Assembly: GCF_001668615.1 (NCBI RefSeq)
Contig: NZ_LZMC01000062.1
Location: forward strand, 124,001-188,000
Source: Mycobacterium sp. 1274761.0
GTDB taxonomy: Bacteria; Actinomycetota; Actinomycetes; Mycobacteriales; Mycobacteriaceae
Length of the DNA: 64,000 nt
Direction of reading: 5' to 3'
The position numbers and the translations under genes were made by a program. Of the stretch, positions 19,252-28,437 are shown one piece after another. Within the stretch, counting starts at the first letter, position 1; every line of letters starts with the position of its first letter. Under the pieces are notes generated by a model. The model did not search any database. It was not told where the DNA came from and was given only the letters and a program-made list of their open reading frames with translations.

Positions 19252-20463
19252 TTGCACTTTCTTTGCATAGCGGGGGCTGAGCGCGGCTAGGTGAATTCGC
19301 CCGCCGTAATGGGCGATGACGCGCGGGTCCATGACGCGGCGCCACAGCGGCGGCACCATTGCAATCAGCATCATGGTTGCGTAGCCCGACGGCAGCTGCG
19401 GTGCTTCGTCGGCGTGCCGAAGGGTCTGATATCGGCGCAGCGGATGGGCGTGATGATCGGAATGCCGCTGCAAATGGAACAGGCAGAGGTTGGCGACGAT
19501 CGTGTTGCTGTTCCAGCTGTGTGAAGCGCGCACGCGTTCGTAGCGCCCGTCGGGCAGCTTCTGTCGCCGCAACCCGTAGTGCTCGAGGTAATTGACCGTC
19601 TCCAGCATACAGAACCCGATGACGGCCTGTCCGGCGAGCCACGGCACGATCACGACGCCGAACCAGGCCACCAGAACCGCGAACAGGATCACGGTAAGCA
19701 GCCAAGCGTTGAGCACGTCGTTGCGCAGGCTCCAGTGCGACGTGCCGATCCGCTCGAAGCGAGCACGTTCCAGTCGCCAGGCCGACCGTATGCCGCCGAT
19801 CACCGACCGCGGGATGAAGGAGTAGAGGGATTCTCCGAGCCGTGCGCTCGCCGGATCCTCTGGTGTGGCGACGCGCGCGTGGTGTCCGCGGTTGTGCTCG
19901 ACGACGAAATGGCCGTACCCCGATTGGGCCAGCGCGATCTTGCCCAGCCTGCGCTCGGGCCCGACCCGCCGATGCCCGAGTTCGTGGGCCGTGCTGATCG
20001 CCACCCCGCCGATGATCCCGACGGTGACCATCAGCCCGAACCTGTCGACGAGCGTCATGTCGACCCAGCCGCCGCCCGCCCAAATCCAGCACGCGAAGAT
20101 CAGCGACAGGTATTGGCCGGGCAGATAAAGCACATTGACCCACCGATAGAAGCGGTCGTTCTCCAGCCATGCCAGCGCACTGTCGGGTGGATTCTCGGCG
20201 TCAGGGCCGACCCAATGATCGAGCACCGGGATAACCGCGAACGCCAGGATCGGGCCGAGCCACCAAAACAATTCGAATCCTGTCACCTGCACCAGAAACC
20301 AGGATTCGGCTACGAGCGACGGAACAAGCGGCGCGAGTAGCCATAGAAGCCGTTTTCGGTCCCGCCAGCTGTATTCGTCCCCGGCCTTCTCACGGGTCTC
20401 ATCGCGCCCGCATGGCGCGGTCCGCGAAAGCGGTCCCATCGTGAACCCCCGTTTCGTTGCCAT
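19210..20463 (-). CDS. alkB: Alkane 1-monooxygenase AlkB
   Basis: A 417-residue membrane non-haem di-iron hydroxylase that inserts oxygen at the terminal carbon of alkanes. All signature histidine boxes are present: HELGH (160-164), EHNRGHH (189-195), the NYLEHYGL motif (291-298) and QRHSDHHAHP (332-341). About six hydrophobic helices surround them. Electrons come from rubredoxin, encoded divergently 110 nt away rather than downstream as is usual. The ATG at 20463 is used; an internal ATG at 20439 is possible. The 3' end overlaps the convergent FMN reductase by 42 nt. Confidence 0.96.
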   Translation of the reverse strand: MATKRGFTMGPLSRTAPCGRDETREKAGDEYSWRDRKRLLWLLAPLVPSLVAESWFLVQVTGFELFWWLGPILAFAVIPVLDHWVGPDAENPPDSALAWLENDRFYRWVNVLYLPGQYLSLIFACWIWAGGGWVDMTLVDRFGLMVTVGIIGGVAISTAHELGHRRVGPERRLGKIALAQSGYGHFVVEHNRGHHARVATPEDPASARLGESLYSFIPRSVIGGIRSAWRLERARFERIGTSHWSLRNDVLNAWLLTVILFAVLVAWFGVVIVPWLAGQAVIGFCMLETVNYLEHYGLRRQKLPDGRYERVRASHSWNSNTIVANLCLFHLQRHSDHHAHPLRRYQTLRHADEAPQLPSGYATMMLIAMVPPLWRRVMDPRVIAHYGGRIHLAALSPRYAKKVQSGDFGGQLADNVA

Positions 20464-20573
20464 AACTACTATCGCAAACTACAAAATGCGGCTAATGTAT
20501 TCAACCCGTAGCCAAAAAGCAGTGGAAAAGTTGCTGCGAATGCGGCGAGCCCGACGGATGAGGGGAGAATGCC

Positions 20574-20765
20574 ATGACGTCGGCCCAGTGCCCGGAGTGC
20601 GGTTACACCTATCGAGAAATTGCAGGTAATCCCCGTGAAGGCTTTCCAGCGGGCACGCCTTGGTCGGCGGTCCCAGTGGATTGGAACTGTCCCGATTGCG
20701 GGGTTCGAGACAAGCTCGACTTCGTCGTCTGCGCCGAAGCCGCGGCTCCCGGCGCGCGAAGCTGA
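20574..20765 (+). CDS. rubA: Rubredoxin, AlkB electron donor
   Basis: A 63-residue iron-sulfur protein with the two iron-binding CxxC knuckles CPEC (6-9) and CPDC (39-42) and the core aromatic residues typical of AlkG2-type rubredoxins (FPAGTPWSAVPVDWNCP). It would carry electrons from rubredoxin reductase to AlkB. A strong AGGGGAG site precedes the ATG. It is followed after 15 nt by a GMC flavoprotein gene, so the two are probably co-transcribed. No rubredoxin reductase gene is present in the window. Confidence 0.95.
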   Translation: MTSAQCPECGYTYREIAGNPREGFPAGTPWSAVPVDWNCPDCGVRDKLDFVVCAEAAAPGARS

Positions 20766-20780
20766 CCGCATTGGTTAAAG

Positions 20781-22499
20781 ATGAAATATTCGCCAAACCT
20801 GCAAGGCACCGACAAGTTACCGATCCTCGACGGCGCGAAGTCGAGGCCCCCGAGGGTGCTCTCTCGACGGCGTTTCCTCGGCGCGACCGCCGGGGTGGCC
20901 GTCGGCGCCGCACTCGGGGCGGGATTCCTCGAATTCGAACGACGGCGATCTGACTCCGCGGGGCGAAGCCACTTTCCGGCCATCGTGGTCGGCAGCGGAT
21001 ACGGCGGGGGAGTCTCGTCGCTGCGGCTCGGTCAGGCCGGTATCGAGACTCTGATCCTGGAGAAGGGCCGGTTCTGGAACACCCCGGACGACGACGGCAG
21101 ACGCTTCACCCGCATGCTGCCCGCCGACACCCGGGCCGGCTGGTTCACCGACGTGCCGCCCAGCCTGGTGCCGTCGTACATGGGCGTGTCCGTCGAGCAG
21201 GTGACCAAGAACAACCCGTCCCCGCAGCCGGTACAGGCGGGCATCTGCGACAAGTCCGTGCATGGCGCTCACAGCGTGTTCCGCGGAATCGCCGTCGGCG
21301 GGGGATCGATGATCAACGCCGCGATCGCCGCGGTGCCGACGCCGGACCAAGTGCGCGCGGCGTTCCCCGATATCCCCGCCGAGGAGTTTCTCGGCACCTA
21401 CATCGGCCGCGCCGCCGAGGTGCTGAAGATCAACCACCGCGACATGGACTGGTTCGAGCAGACGCCGTACTTCCAATACGCCCGCGTGGGCCGTCAGTAC
21501 GCGCAGACCGCCGGGTACGGGGTCGACTACAACGCCAGCGCGTACTCATTTGAATACATGAAACAGGAAGAGGCGGGCCAGGTTCCGCGCTCAGCGTTGG
21601 ACTTCGAGCAGCAGTACGGCAACAACTTCGGACGGTTCGGCAGCGTCGACCAGACCTATGTAGCTGCGGCGCTGGCCACCGGCAACGTGACGCTGCGCCC
21701 GCTGACCGAGGTCACCGCTATCCGCCGTGAACCGTCCGGTGAGTACGTGGTGTCGATCCGCGAGATCGACCGTTGGGGCGGCGAGGTCTCGCGCGACGAG
21801 CTCGGCTGCGACCGCCTTTTCGTGAGCGCAGGCGTGCTCGGGACGTCGGAAATTCTGCTGCGGGCCCGCGACACTGGCGCGCTGCCAGATCTGAGCGAGG
21901 AGCTCGGCCGCGGATACGGCAACAACGGAGACGTCATGGTTTCTCACATGACCAGCGACTCCGATCCCACCGGCACCCAGCAGTCGCTGATGGGGATGAT
22001 CAACCTCGACGGCCGCGACGATCCCGACAATCCGGTGTACGCCAGCGTCTTCTCGATTCCTCTGCCCGTCGAGACCCATGCGCTGGGCTACTACGCGATG
22101 GTCAGGACCGACGACCGCGCCGATATCCGCTACGACCGGGCCACCGACAGCGTCACCATCGACTGGCCCGACGGACACACCGAACATCTCGTGGCCAGGG
22201 CCAGGGCGGTGTTCGACACGGTGGTCGCCGCCAACGACGTCGACTATCGCGACGACATCTTCAACGGTGAGGTCTTCGCACCCCACACCGTGCATCCGCT
22301 GGGCGGCGCGGTCCGGGGCAGGGCCACCGACAGCTTCGGGCGGGTCAAGGGCTACGACAACCTGTTCGTCAACGACGCGTCGCTGATCCCGGGCTACATC
22401 GGCTGCAATCCGTTCATGTCGATCACCGCCCTTGCCGAGCGCAACATCGAGGGCATCCTGCAGGGCAGGCACGACACCGCCGGCACCGCCCTTCAATAA
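20781..22499 (+). CDS. Tat-exported GMC oxidoreductase, cholesterol-oxidase-like
   Basis: A 572-residue FAD flavoprotein. A twin-arginine motif SRRRFLG (28-34) before a hydrophobic stretch predicts folded export by Tat. The FAD site GSGYGGG is at 71-77. Along its length it resembles Streptomyces cholesterol oxidase (for example LLRARDTGALP, HPLGGAV, CNPFMSITALAERN). The catalytic His (H504) and Asn (N542) are kept, but the position of the isomerase base Glu361 appears to be Ser421. It could oxidise sterols or other hydrophobic alcohols, including alkanols made by AlkB. Co-transcription with rubA is inferred from the 15-nt gap. Confidence 0.9.
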   Translation: MKYSPNLQGTDKLPILDGAKSRPPRVLSRRRFLGATAGVAVGAALGAGFLEFERRRSDSAGRSHFPAIVVGSGYGGGVSSLRLGQAGIETLILEKGRFWNTPDDDGRRFTRMLPADTRAGWFTDVPPSLVPSYMGVSVEQVTKNNPSPQPVQAGICDKSVHGAHSVFRGIAVGGGSMINAAIAAVPTPDQVRAAFPDIPAEEFLGTYIGRAAEVLKINHRDMDWFEQTPYFQYARVGRQYAQTAGYGVDYNASAYSFEYMKQEEAGQVPRSALDFEQQYGNNFGRFGSVDQTYVAAALATGNVTLRPLTEVTAIRREPSGEYVVSIREIDRWGGEVSRDELGCDRLFVSAGVLGTSEILLRARDTGALPDLSEELGRGYGNNGDVMVSHMTSDSDPTGTQQSLMGMINLDGRDDPDNPVYASVFSIPLPVETHALGYYAMVRTDDRADIRYDRATDSVTIDWPDGHTEHLVARARAVFDTVVAANDVDYRDDIFNGEVFAPHTVHPLGGAVRGRATDSFGRVKGYDNLFVNDASLIPGYIGCNPFMSITALAERNIEGILQGRHDTAGTALQ

Positions 22500-22929
22500 C
22501 CGTCCGGAGGCTTTGCTGTTACGTCACCGTGACGATCCGGCCTCAGCGGTTTGTCGGTGCCTCCTGGTAAACCTCTCCCTTACGGGCGACACAGGGGGAA
22601 TGTGATGTGCGACACGCCGAGGCGGCTGGCGCGCTCGGGCTTACGACCAGGGAATTTCATAAATGTTGTTTCGAAGATGTGGTATCCCTTCTGAATGTCG
22701 GACACTAGGTGTAGTGTTTGGCGCACCGACAGACCCCCACAGATTCCACGCTTTGTACGGGTCGGCCGGAGTGCTGAAACCGGCGGAATCGGTGTCCCCG
22801 ACAAGCCGGCCAAGCAATCCGGACGGCTGGAATTTTGAGGGCCCGTGGGTCGCTGAACCTCAGTGATGAGCAGTTCGAACGAGTTGCCAGTCCGTATTTC
22901 GTCCCGTCCGCAGAGGAGCTGTACCGCAG
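22500..22929. other. Long leader region upstream of nrdHIE
   Basis: This 430-nt stretch holds no convincing gene. It contains one NrdR-box-like palindrome (22702-22717) about 212 nt before nrdH. No B12 box or other riboswitch core is recognisable. The remaining sequence may be a long 5' untranslated leader. Confidence 0.6.
22702..22717 (+). promoter_or_regulatory. NrdR box upstream of nrdHIE
   Basis: ACACTA-ggtg-TAGTGT is a perfect 6-bp-arm palindrome matching the NrdR box pattern (ACAC..A....T.GTGT). NrdR is the dATP/ATP-sensing repressor of ribonucleotide reductase genes. The right half TAGTGT also fits a mycobacterial -10 (TANNNT), so repression by occlusion is plausible. A second box at the usual 31-32 bp spacing is not obvious. 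Confidence 0.7.
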
Positions 22930-23178
22930 ATGACCCGCACATCGATCACCGTGTACACCAAGCCGGCATGCGTGCAGTGCAACGCCACCTACAAGGCGCT
23001 CGACAAGCAGGGCATCGCCTACGAGAAGGTGGACATCACCCTCGACTCCGAGGCCCGCGACTATGTCATGGCACTCGGCTACCTGCAGGCACCTGTGGTG
23101 GTGGCTGGTAACGACCACTGGTCGGGGTTCCGTCCCGATCGGATCAAGGCGCTGGGCGCGGTCGCGGCGACGGCCTAA
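22930..23178 (+). CDS. nrdH: NrdH redoxin
   Basis: An 82-residue glutaredoxin-fold protein with thioredoxin-like behaviour. The redox motif CVQC follows the first strand ([17 protein letters not shown]), and the family motif [12 protein letters not shown] is present near the end. It passes electrons from thioredoxin reductase to the class Ib reductase NrdEF. A GAGGAG-type ribosome site lies upstream. It is the first gene of nrdHIE, and the order matches other mycobacteria. Confidence 0.97.
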   Translation: MTRTSITVYTKPACVQCNATYKALDKQGIAYEKVDITLDSEARDYVMALGYLQAPVVVAGNDHWSGFRPDRIKALGAVAATA

Positions 23179-23194
23179 GGGGTATCCGGCGGGC

Positions 23195-23647
23195 ATGAGC
23201 AATCTCGTCTACTTCTCCAGCGTCTCGGAGAACACTCACCGCTTCGTCGAGAAGCTGGGCATGCCCGCCAGCCGCGTTATTCGAATCCCTCTGCACGGGC
23301 GTATCGAGGTCGACGAACCGTACGTGCTGGTGCTGCCCACCTACGGCGGCGGGCGGGCCACGCCCGACATCAACGACGGAGGCTATGTCCCCAAGCAGGT
23401 CATCGCCTTCCTCAACAATGAGCACAACCGGTCGCTGATCCGCGGAGTCATCGCAGCCGGCAACAATAATTTCGGTGCGGAGTTCGCCTATGCGGGCAAT
23501 GTCGTATCCACCAAGTGTGGAGTTCCGTACCTGTACCGCTTCGAACTGATGGGAACCCCCGACGACGTCGACGCCGTCCGTGCGGGCTTGAAAGAATTTT
23601 GGAAGGACCAGACGTGCCACCAACCGTCGCAGCTGCAGAGCCTGTAA
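23195..23647 (+). CDS. nrdI: NrdI flavodoxin-like activator
   Basis: A 150-residue flavodoxin-like protein starting [17 protein letters not shown], which forms the FMN phosphate loop, with the PTYGGG loop following. NrdI supplies the oxidant for assembling the dimanganese-tyrosyl radical cofactor of NrdF. It starts 16 nt after nrdH, and its last 34 nt overlap the start of nrdE. The chosen ATG aligns with the known family start. Confidence 0.96.
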   Translation: MSNLVYFSSVSENTHRFVEKLGMPASRVIRIPLHGRIEVDEPYVLVLPTYGGGRATPDINDGGYVPKQVIAFLNNEHNRSLIRGVIAAGNNNFGAEFAYAGNVVSTKCGVPYLYRFELMGTPDDVDAVRAGLKEFWKDQTCHQPSQLQSL

Positions 23648-25782
23648 CCACCGGCGCGCACGCGCTCCCGGGAGAGACGGATTACCACGCGCTCAACGCG
23701 ATGCTGAATCTGTACGACGCCGACGGCAAGATTCAGTTCGACAAAGACCGCGAGGCAGCACATCAGTACTTTCTGCAGCACGTCAACCAGAACACGGTCT
23801 TCTTCCACGACGTCGACGAGAAGCTCGACTACCTGATCCAGAAGAACTACTACGAGCGCGAGGTGCTCGACCAGTACTCACGCAACTTCGTCAAGACGCT
23901 GCTGGATCGCGCTTATGCCAAGAAGTTTCGGTTCCCGACGTTCCTCGGGGCGTTCAAGTACTACACCTCCTACACGCTGAAGACGTTCGACGGCAAGCGC
24001 TACCTCGAGCGCTTCGAGGATCGGGTGGTGATGGTGGCGCTGACGCTGGCCGCCGGTGACACCATGCTTGCCGAGAAGCTGGTCGACGAAATCATCGACG
24101 GCCGGTTCCAGCCGGCGACGCCGACATTTCTCAACTCGGGCAAAAAGCAGCGCGGCGAGCCGGTCTCGTGCTTCTTGCTTCGCATCGAGGACAACATGGA
24201 GTCCATCGGGCGTTCGATCAACTCTGCGCTGCAGCTGTCTAAGCGTGGTGGCGGAGTTGCCTTGCTGCTGAGCAATATTCGCGAGCACGGCGCGCCGATC
24301 AAGAACATCGAGAACCAGAGCAGCGGCGTCATCCCGATCATGAAGCTGCTCGAGGACTCGTTCTCGTATGCCAATCAGCTGGGCGCGCGCCAGGGCGCCG
24401 GCGCAGTGTATCTACACGCCCACCACCCCGACATCTACCGGTTCCTCGACACCAAGCGGGAGAACGCCGACGAGAAGATTCGGATCAAGACGCTGTCGCT
24501 GGGTGTGGTGATCCCAGACATCACGTTCGAGCTGGCCAAGAAGAACGAGGACATGTACCTGTTCTCACCGTACGACGTCGAGCGGGTGTACGGATTGCCG
24601 TTCGCCGACATCTCGGTGACCGAGAAGTACTACGAGATGGTCGACGACGCACGGATCCGCAAGACGAAGATCAAGGCGCGCGAGTTCTTCCAGACGCTGG
24701 CCGAGCTGCAGTTCGAATCGGGTTACCCCTACATCATGTTCGAGGACACGGTGAACCGGGCCAACCCGATCGAGGGCAAGATCACCCACTCCAACCTGTG
24801 CTCGGAGATCCTGCAGGTGTCCACACCGTCGGTGTTCAACGACGACTTGTCGTATGCCAAAGTCGGTAAGGACATTTCGTGCAACCTCGGCTCGATGAAC
24901 ATCGCCAAGACCATGGACTCGCCGGACTTCGCGCAGTCCATCGAGGTGGCGATCCGGGCGTTGACCGCGGTCAGCGATCAAACGCACATCTACTCGGTGC
25001 CGTCGATCGAGCAGGGCAACAACGACTCTCACGCGATCGGCCTCGGCCAGATGAACCTGCACGGTTACCTGGCCCGGGAGCGAATCTTCTACGGGTCAGA
25101 AGAGGGTATCGACTTCACCAACATCTACTTCTACTGCGTGCTGTATCACGCGCTGCGGGCGTCGAACCGGATCGCGATCGAGCGCGGTACGCATTTCAAG
25201 GGATTCGAGAATTCGAAGTATGCGTCGGGGGAGTTCTTCGACAAGTACACCGAGCAAGTGTGGGAGCCCAAGACCGACAAGGTGCGCCAGCTCTTCGCCG
25301 GGGCAGGCATCCGCATTCCCACTCAAGAGGATTGGGTCAAGCTGAAGGAGTCGGTGCAGAAGCACGGCATCTACAACCAGAACCTGCAGGCGGTGCCGCC
25401 GACGGGGTCGATCTCCTACATCAATCACTCGACCAGCTCGATCCACCCGGTGGCGAGCAAGATCGAGATCCGCAAGGAAGGCAAGATCGGCCGTGTCTAT
25501 TACCCGGCGCCGTATCTGACCAACGACAACCTCGAGTACTACCAGGACGCCTACGAGATCGGCTATGAGAAGATCATCGACACCTACGCCGCGGCCACCC
25601 AGCACGTGGACCAGGGGCTGAGCCTGACGTTGTTCTTCAAGGACACCGCCACTACGCGCGATGTGAACAAAGCGCAGATCTACGCGTGGCGCAAGGGAAT
25701 CAAGACGCTGTACTACATCCGGTTGCGCCAGATGGCACTGGAGGGCACTGAGGTCGAAGGCTGCGTCAGCTGCATGCTGTAG
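23614..25782 (+). CDS. nrdE: Class Ib ribonucleotide reductase large subunit NrdE
   Basis: A 722-residue catalytic subunit that reduces ribonucleoside diphosphates. Landmarks include the active-site Cys in [10 protein letters not shown], the NxCxE radical site in [10 protein letters not shown], the paired tyrosines of the radical path in LYYIRLRQ, and the C-terminal shuttle cysteines CVSCML. The GTG at 23614 ([10 protein letters not shown]) matches the M. tuberculosis start and overlaps nrdI by 34 nt. Its partner nrdF lies about 6.7 kb downstream rather than adjacent. The sequence is nearly identical to Rv3051c over long stretches. Confidence 0.97.
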   Translation: MPPTVAAAEPVTTGAHALPGETDYHALNAMLNLYDADGKIQFDKDREAAHQYFLQHVNQNTVFFHDVDEKLDYLIQKNYYEREVLDQYSRNFVKTLLDRAYAKKFRFPTFLGAFKYYTSYTLKTFDGKRYLERFEDRVVMVALTLAAGDTMLAEKLVDEIIDGRFQPATPTFLNSGKKQRGEPVSCFLLRIEDNMESIGRSINSALQLSKRGGGVALLLSNIREHGAPIKNIENQSSGVIPIMKLLEDSFSYANQLGARQGAGAVYLHAHHPDIYRFLDTKRENADEKIRIKTLSLGVVIPDITFELAKKNEDMYLFSPYDVERVYGLPFADISVTEKYYEMVDDARIRKTKIKAREFFQTLAELQFESGYPYIMFEDTVNRANPIEGKITHSNLCSEILQVSTPSVFNDDLSYAKVGKDISCNLGSMNIAKTMDSPDFAQSIEVAIRALTAVSDQTHIYSVPSIEQGNNDSHAIGLGQMNLHGYLARERIFYGSEEGIDFTNIYFYCVLYHALRASNRIAIERGTHFKGFENSKYASGEFFDKYTEQVWEPKTDKVRQLFAGAGIRIPTQEDWVKLKESVQKHGIYNQNLQAVPPTGSISYINHSTSSIHPVASKIEIRKEGKIGRVYYPAPYLTNDNLEYYQDAYEIGYEKIIDTYAAATQHVDQGLSLTLFFKDTATTRDVNKAQIYAWRKGIKTLYYIRLRQMALEGTEVEGCVSCML

Positions 25783-25804
25783 CTTCTCGGCTCAACGGCT
25801 TGCG

Positions 25805-26119
25805 TTATCCGAGTTCGGCGACTGGCAAGTGGTCGAACGGCGTCAGCACAGGCCTTTTCGGGGGAACGCTGGGGCCGGGATTGGCCTCTTCCAGCTTCGC
25901 CTCGTGGTCGATCCAGCACTCGCCGGTTTTCTCGTCGTAGTCGCCGCCGTAAAAAACGCAGCAGACGCCGATGCCGTCGGTATCCTGGTGGTCGCCGACG
26001 CACTCCCAGAAGTCGTCGCTCACCGGGGCCGCGGTGGCGGTCGCGGCGAATCCCATTGCCAGACCTGCCATTAGGCTTGTTATTGCCAGGCCGCGTCGCA
26101 GTGCGTGCTCGATGCTCAT
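25805..26119 (-). CDS. Small secreted hypothetical protein
   Basis: A 104-residue protein with a Sec signal peptide (MSIEHALRRG, hydrophobic core, ATATAAP cleavage region). The mature part is acidic and has four cysteines (WECVGDH, GVCCVFYGG, GECWIDH), suggesting disulfides, and it ends with a Pro-rich tail. The start at 26119 is chosen because it opens directly with the signal peptide. I do not recognise a family. It is convergent with nrdE, 22 nt away. Confidence 0.7.
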   Translation of the reverse strand: MSIEHALRRGLAITSLMAGLAMGFAATATAAPVSDDFWECVGDHQDTDGIGVCCVFYGGDYDEKTGECWIDHEAKLEEANPGPSVPPKRPVLTPFDHLPVAELG

Positions 26120-26227
26120 GAATGAGATTCTCACGATCACCGCATTGACCGGAAACCTCCGGCAAGCCACATTCCACTCGTGGCCGGTGAGGGTTTCCTA
26201 GCTGCTGGGTAAGCGCGCGAAGTAGGA

Positions 26228-26268
26228 GTTATGACACGGGTTTCACGCAAATGCGTGTCATAACCCGT
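26228..26268 (-). terminator. Nested hairpins downstream of the reductase gene
   Basis: Two mutually exclusive foldings are visible. GTTATGACACG (26228-26238) can pair with CGTGTCATAAC (26254-26264), 11 perfect base pairs. Alternatively ACGGGTT (26236-26242) pairs with AACCCGT (26262-26268) enclosing CACGCA/TGCGTG (26244-26257). The site begins 22 nt after the stop of the geranylgeranyl-reductase-like gene. A terminator is the simplest reading; an operator is also possible. Confidence 0.55.
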
Positions 26269-26289
26269 ATCTCGCCGCCAATCGCCGCG

Positions 26290-27471
26290 CTACTTGTAAG
26301 TGTGCTGCGGGCCTTGCGCTTTCTTGTACAGCGCCTTGAGCATCCGATCGCGGAACGCAGCGTTGTCGATCAGGTTGATGCCGGCATTTGCGACCTTGGG
26401 AAAGCCCAGCAGCTTGTGAAAGTACCGGCCCCGCCGGTACTCGCGGCCCCACGCAGCCTCCATGCGCTGCGCGTAATTGGTGAAGTCGTCAGGACCGCCG
26501 TTCTGCAGCGCCGCGATCGCGCACTCGCCGGCGGCCAGCCCTGATTCGAGCGCCTTGGAGATACCCGCACCAGAGGCGGGCTTGCCCGCACCCAGCGAAT
26601 CGCCGGTGAACAGCACGCCTGGACGCCACGGCGGCCACGCCGTGAAACCCATCGGCAGCCGCCACGCTCGTACGCTCTTGTTCTTCTTCAGCTCCTCGAT
26701 CGGCGGCAGCTCCCACTCGGATGGGAGCGTGCGGAGGAACTCGCCGAGGAACTGGGTCGCGTTGATCGCCTGCCAGTTCTTGTAGCTGTTGACGTAACCG
26801 AGCCCGATGTTGAAGCGGCCGGCCCCCATCGGGAACACCCAGCCGTAGCCCGGCAGCTGGTCTCCCTTGAACACCAGCTTCAGGTAAATGTCCAACGAGT
26901 CGGAATCGGGCCGGTTGGCGTGCATCTCCGAGCGAATCGCGATGGCCGAGTAGCCGTTGTATTCCGAGTCGATCTTCAGCGCCCGCTTGATGGGGGAGTA
27001 GGCGCCGTCGGCTGCGATGACCGCGTCGCCGTAAACCTTCTCGCCGCTCTTCAGCGTCACGCCGACCACCCGGTCGTTCTCCACGATCGGCCCCGTCACC
27101 TCAGCGGACTGGCGCACCTCGGCTCCCGCCGATTCAGCGTGTTTGAGCAGCAGCGTGTCCAACTCCGTCCGGCTGACGGTGTGGCCGTGGTCGGGCATGC
27201 CCGGCCGCTTCGGGAACGTGAGCTCCCACTGGCTCGGGCTGAATGCCGTCACTCGGTTGACGCGGTGGAAGGCGGCGACCTCCCTGGCCAGGCCCATCTT
27301 CTGCAAGTAGCTGACCGCGCGGGCGGTCAGGCCGTCGCCGCAGGGCTTGTCGCGCGGGAACTGGGCCTTGTCGAGCACCACCACGTTGGCGCCGGTCTGC
27401 GCGGCCTGCCACGCGGCGGCCGAACCCGAAGGGCCCCCACCTGCGATGACCAGGTCATATCGCTGTGTCAT
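26290..27471 (-). CDS. Geranylgeranyl reductase family FAD-dependent oxidoreductase
   Basis: A 393-residue flavoprotein with the dinucleotide motif GGGPSGSAAA near the N-terminus, the family signature DKPCGDGLT, and the FAD-ribityl motif GDSLGAGKPASGAGI. Members saturate isoprenoid double bonds. In M. tuberculosis MenJ (Rv0561c) partly reduces the menaquinone side chain, and this protein could be a paralogue acting on menaquinone, polyprenyl or carotenoid substrates. It is divergent from the TetR gene at 27624. It is not part of the nrd region in M. tuberculosis, so it looks like a lineage-specific insertion. Confidence 0.9.
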   Translation of the reverse strand: MTQRYDLVIAGGGPSGSAAAWQAAQTGANVVVLDKAQFPRDKPCGDGLTARAVSYLQKMGLAREVAAFHRVNRVTAFSPSQWELTFPKRPGMPDHGHTVSRTELDTLLLKHAESAGAEVRQSAEVTGPIVENDRVVGVTLKSGEKVYGDAVIAADGAYSPIKRALKIDSEYNGYSAIAIRSEMHANRPDSDSLDIYLKLVFKGDQLPGYGWVFPMGAGRFNIGLGYVNSYKNWQAINATQFLGEFLRTLPSEWELPPIEELKKNKSVRAWRLPMGFTAWPPWRPGVLFTGDSLGAGKPASGAGISKALESGLAAGECAIAALQNGGPDDFTNYAQRMEAAWGREYRRGRYFHKLLGFPKVANAGINLIDNAAFRDRMLKALYKKAQGPQHTYK

Positions 27472-27472
27472 A

Positions 27473-27487
27473 CGTCTCGTCTCGTCT
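27473..27487. repeat. Three tandem CGTCT pentamers at a start site
   Basis: CGTCT occurs three times in direct tandem immediately upstream of the minus-strand ATG at 27471. On the transcribed strand it reads AGACGAGACGAGACG, a purine-rich tract covering the ribosome-binding region. Slippage could alter the spacing to the start codon. Confidence 0.5.
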
Positions 27488-27623
27488 GATGACTGTCGCC
27501 GCGATATTACCCGGGTCTGCCCAGCTCAGCTTCTCCGCCGATGCCAGCGATCGGCTGTTTTCGCGGCGCGTCCGGGCCCGGTTCGGGCAGGTCAGACAGT
27601 TTCCGGCAGGTACAGTGGTCCAA

Positions 27624-28364
27624 ATGCGCGGGATGTCGAAATCACGCTCCGGTCGTGAACCGGGCGTCAAAGTCGACGCGCGGAGTGAACGCTGGCGTGA
27701 ACATCGCAAGAAGGTGCGGGCGGAAATCGTCGACGCAGCCTTCCGCGCCATCGACCGCTTGGGGCCGGAGCTGTCGCTGCGTGAGATCGCCGAAGAGGCG
27801 GGTACTGCCAAGCCGAAGATCTACCGTCACTTCACCGACAAGTCAGACCTGTTCCAGGCGATCGGTCAACGCATGCGCGACATGCTGTGGGCAGCGATCA
27901 TCCCGTCGATCGACGTGGAATCCGACTCCGCGCGCGAGCTCGTCGGCCGCGGCGTCGAGCACTACGTCGACCTGGTCGATCAACACCCCAACGTCGTGCG
28001 GTTCCTCCTGCAAGGCAGGTTCGCCGACCAATCCGCGGCGGCGATGGCCACGGTGAACAAGGGTCGTGACATCACGCTCACCATCGCCGAGATGATCAGC
28101 GGCGCACTGGAAGAGATGGACCTCAACCCTGCGGCCTTCGAGCTTGCTGCGTTCGCGATATTCGGCACCGCGGCCTCGGCCACCGATTGGTGGCTGGGTG
28201 CCGACGAGGAGAGTCCCCGCCGGATGCCGAGCGATGAGTTCATCAGGCACATGACCACGATCATGATGGGTGCGATCAACGGCACCGCGGAGCTGCTAGG
28301 TATCGAAATCGATGCCGATAAGCCGATTCAGACCGCGGTTCGCAGGCAACAACCCGTGGCCTGA
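27624..28364 (+). CDS. TetR-family regulator (Rv3050c-like)
   Basis: A 246-residue TetR protein, the same length as Rv3050c when started at 27624 (MRGMSKSRSG). The HTH is near the N-terminus (KVRAEIVDAAFRAIDRLG, REIAEEAGTAKPKIYRHFTDK) after a basic tail. The C-terminal domain is helical and ends in a basic RRQQPVA tail. In M. tuberculosis this gene also lies between nrdE and a flavin monooxygenase; here a hypothetical and an HD-GYP gene intervene. It probably controls nearby lipid-oxidation genes rather than nrd genes. Confidence 0.9.
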   Translation: MRGMSKSRSGREPGVKVDARSERWREHRKKVRAEIVDAAFRAIDRLGPELSLREIAEEAGTAKPKIYRHFTDKSDLFQAIGQRMRDMLWAAIIPSIDVESDSARELVGRGVEHYVDLVDQHPNVVRFLLQGRFADQSAAAMATVNKGRDITLTIAEMISGALEEMDLNPAAFELAAFAIFGTAASATDWWLGADEESPRRMPSDEFIRHMTTIMMGAINGTAELLGIEIDADKPIQTAVRRQQPVA

Positions 28365-28386
28365 CACGGTTTGTTTCTCGCAAACT

Positions 28387-28402
28387 TGAGGCAAGCGCCT
28401 CA
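28387..28402. promoter_or_regulatory. 16-bp palindrome, operator or short terminator
   Basis: TGAGGC-aagc-GCCTCA is a perfect 6-bp-arm inverted repeat between the TetR stop (28364) and the next start (28438). A weaker GTTTG/CAAAC pair lies just upstream. It may be a TetR binding site controlling the downstream gene. Confidence 0.4.
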
Positions 28403-28437
28403 TGTGGCGACGTGGGTGCCGAGCCGAACATCGGTGC

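Noticed and set aside
22500-22929. Cobalamin riboswitch before nrdHIE
   Set aside because: B12 riboswitches control some actinobacterial RNR genes, but no B12 box or conserved core could be found here.
22580-22942. Minus-strand 120-codon frame upstream of nrdH
   Set aside because: It overlaps the NrdR box and leader, has no ribosome site and no family resemblance.
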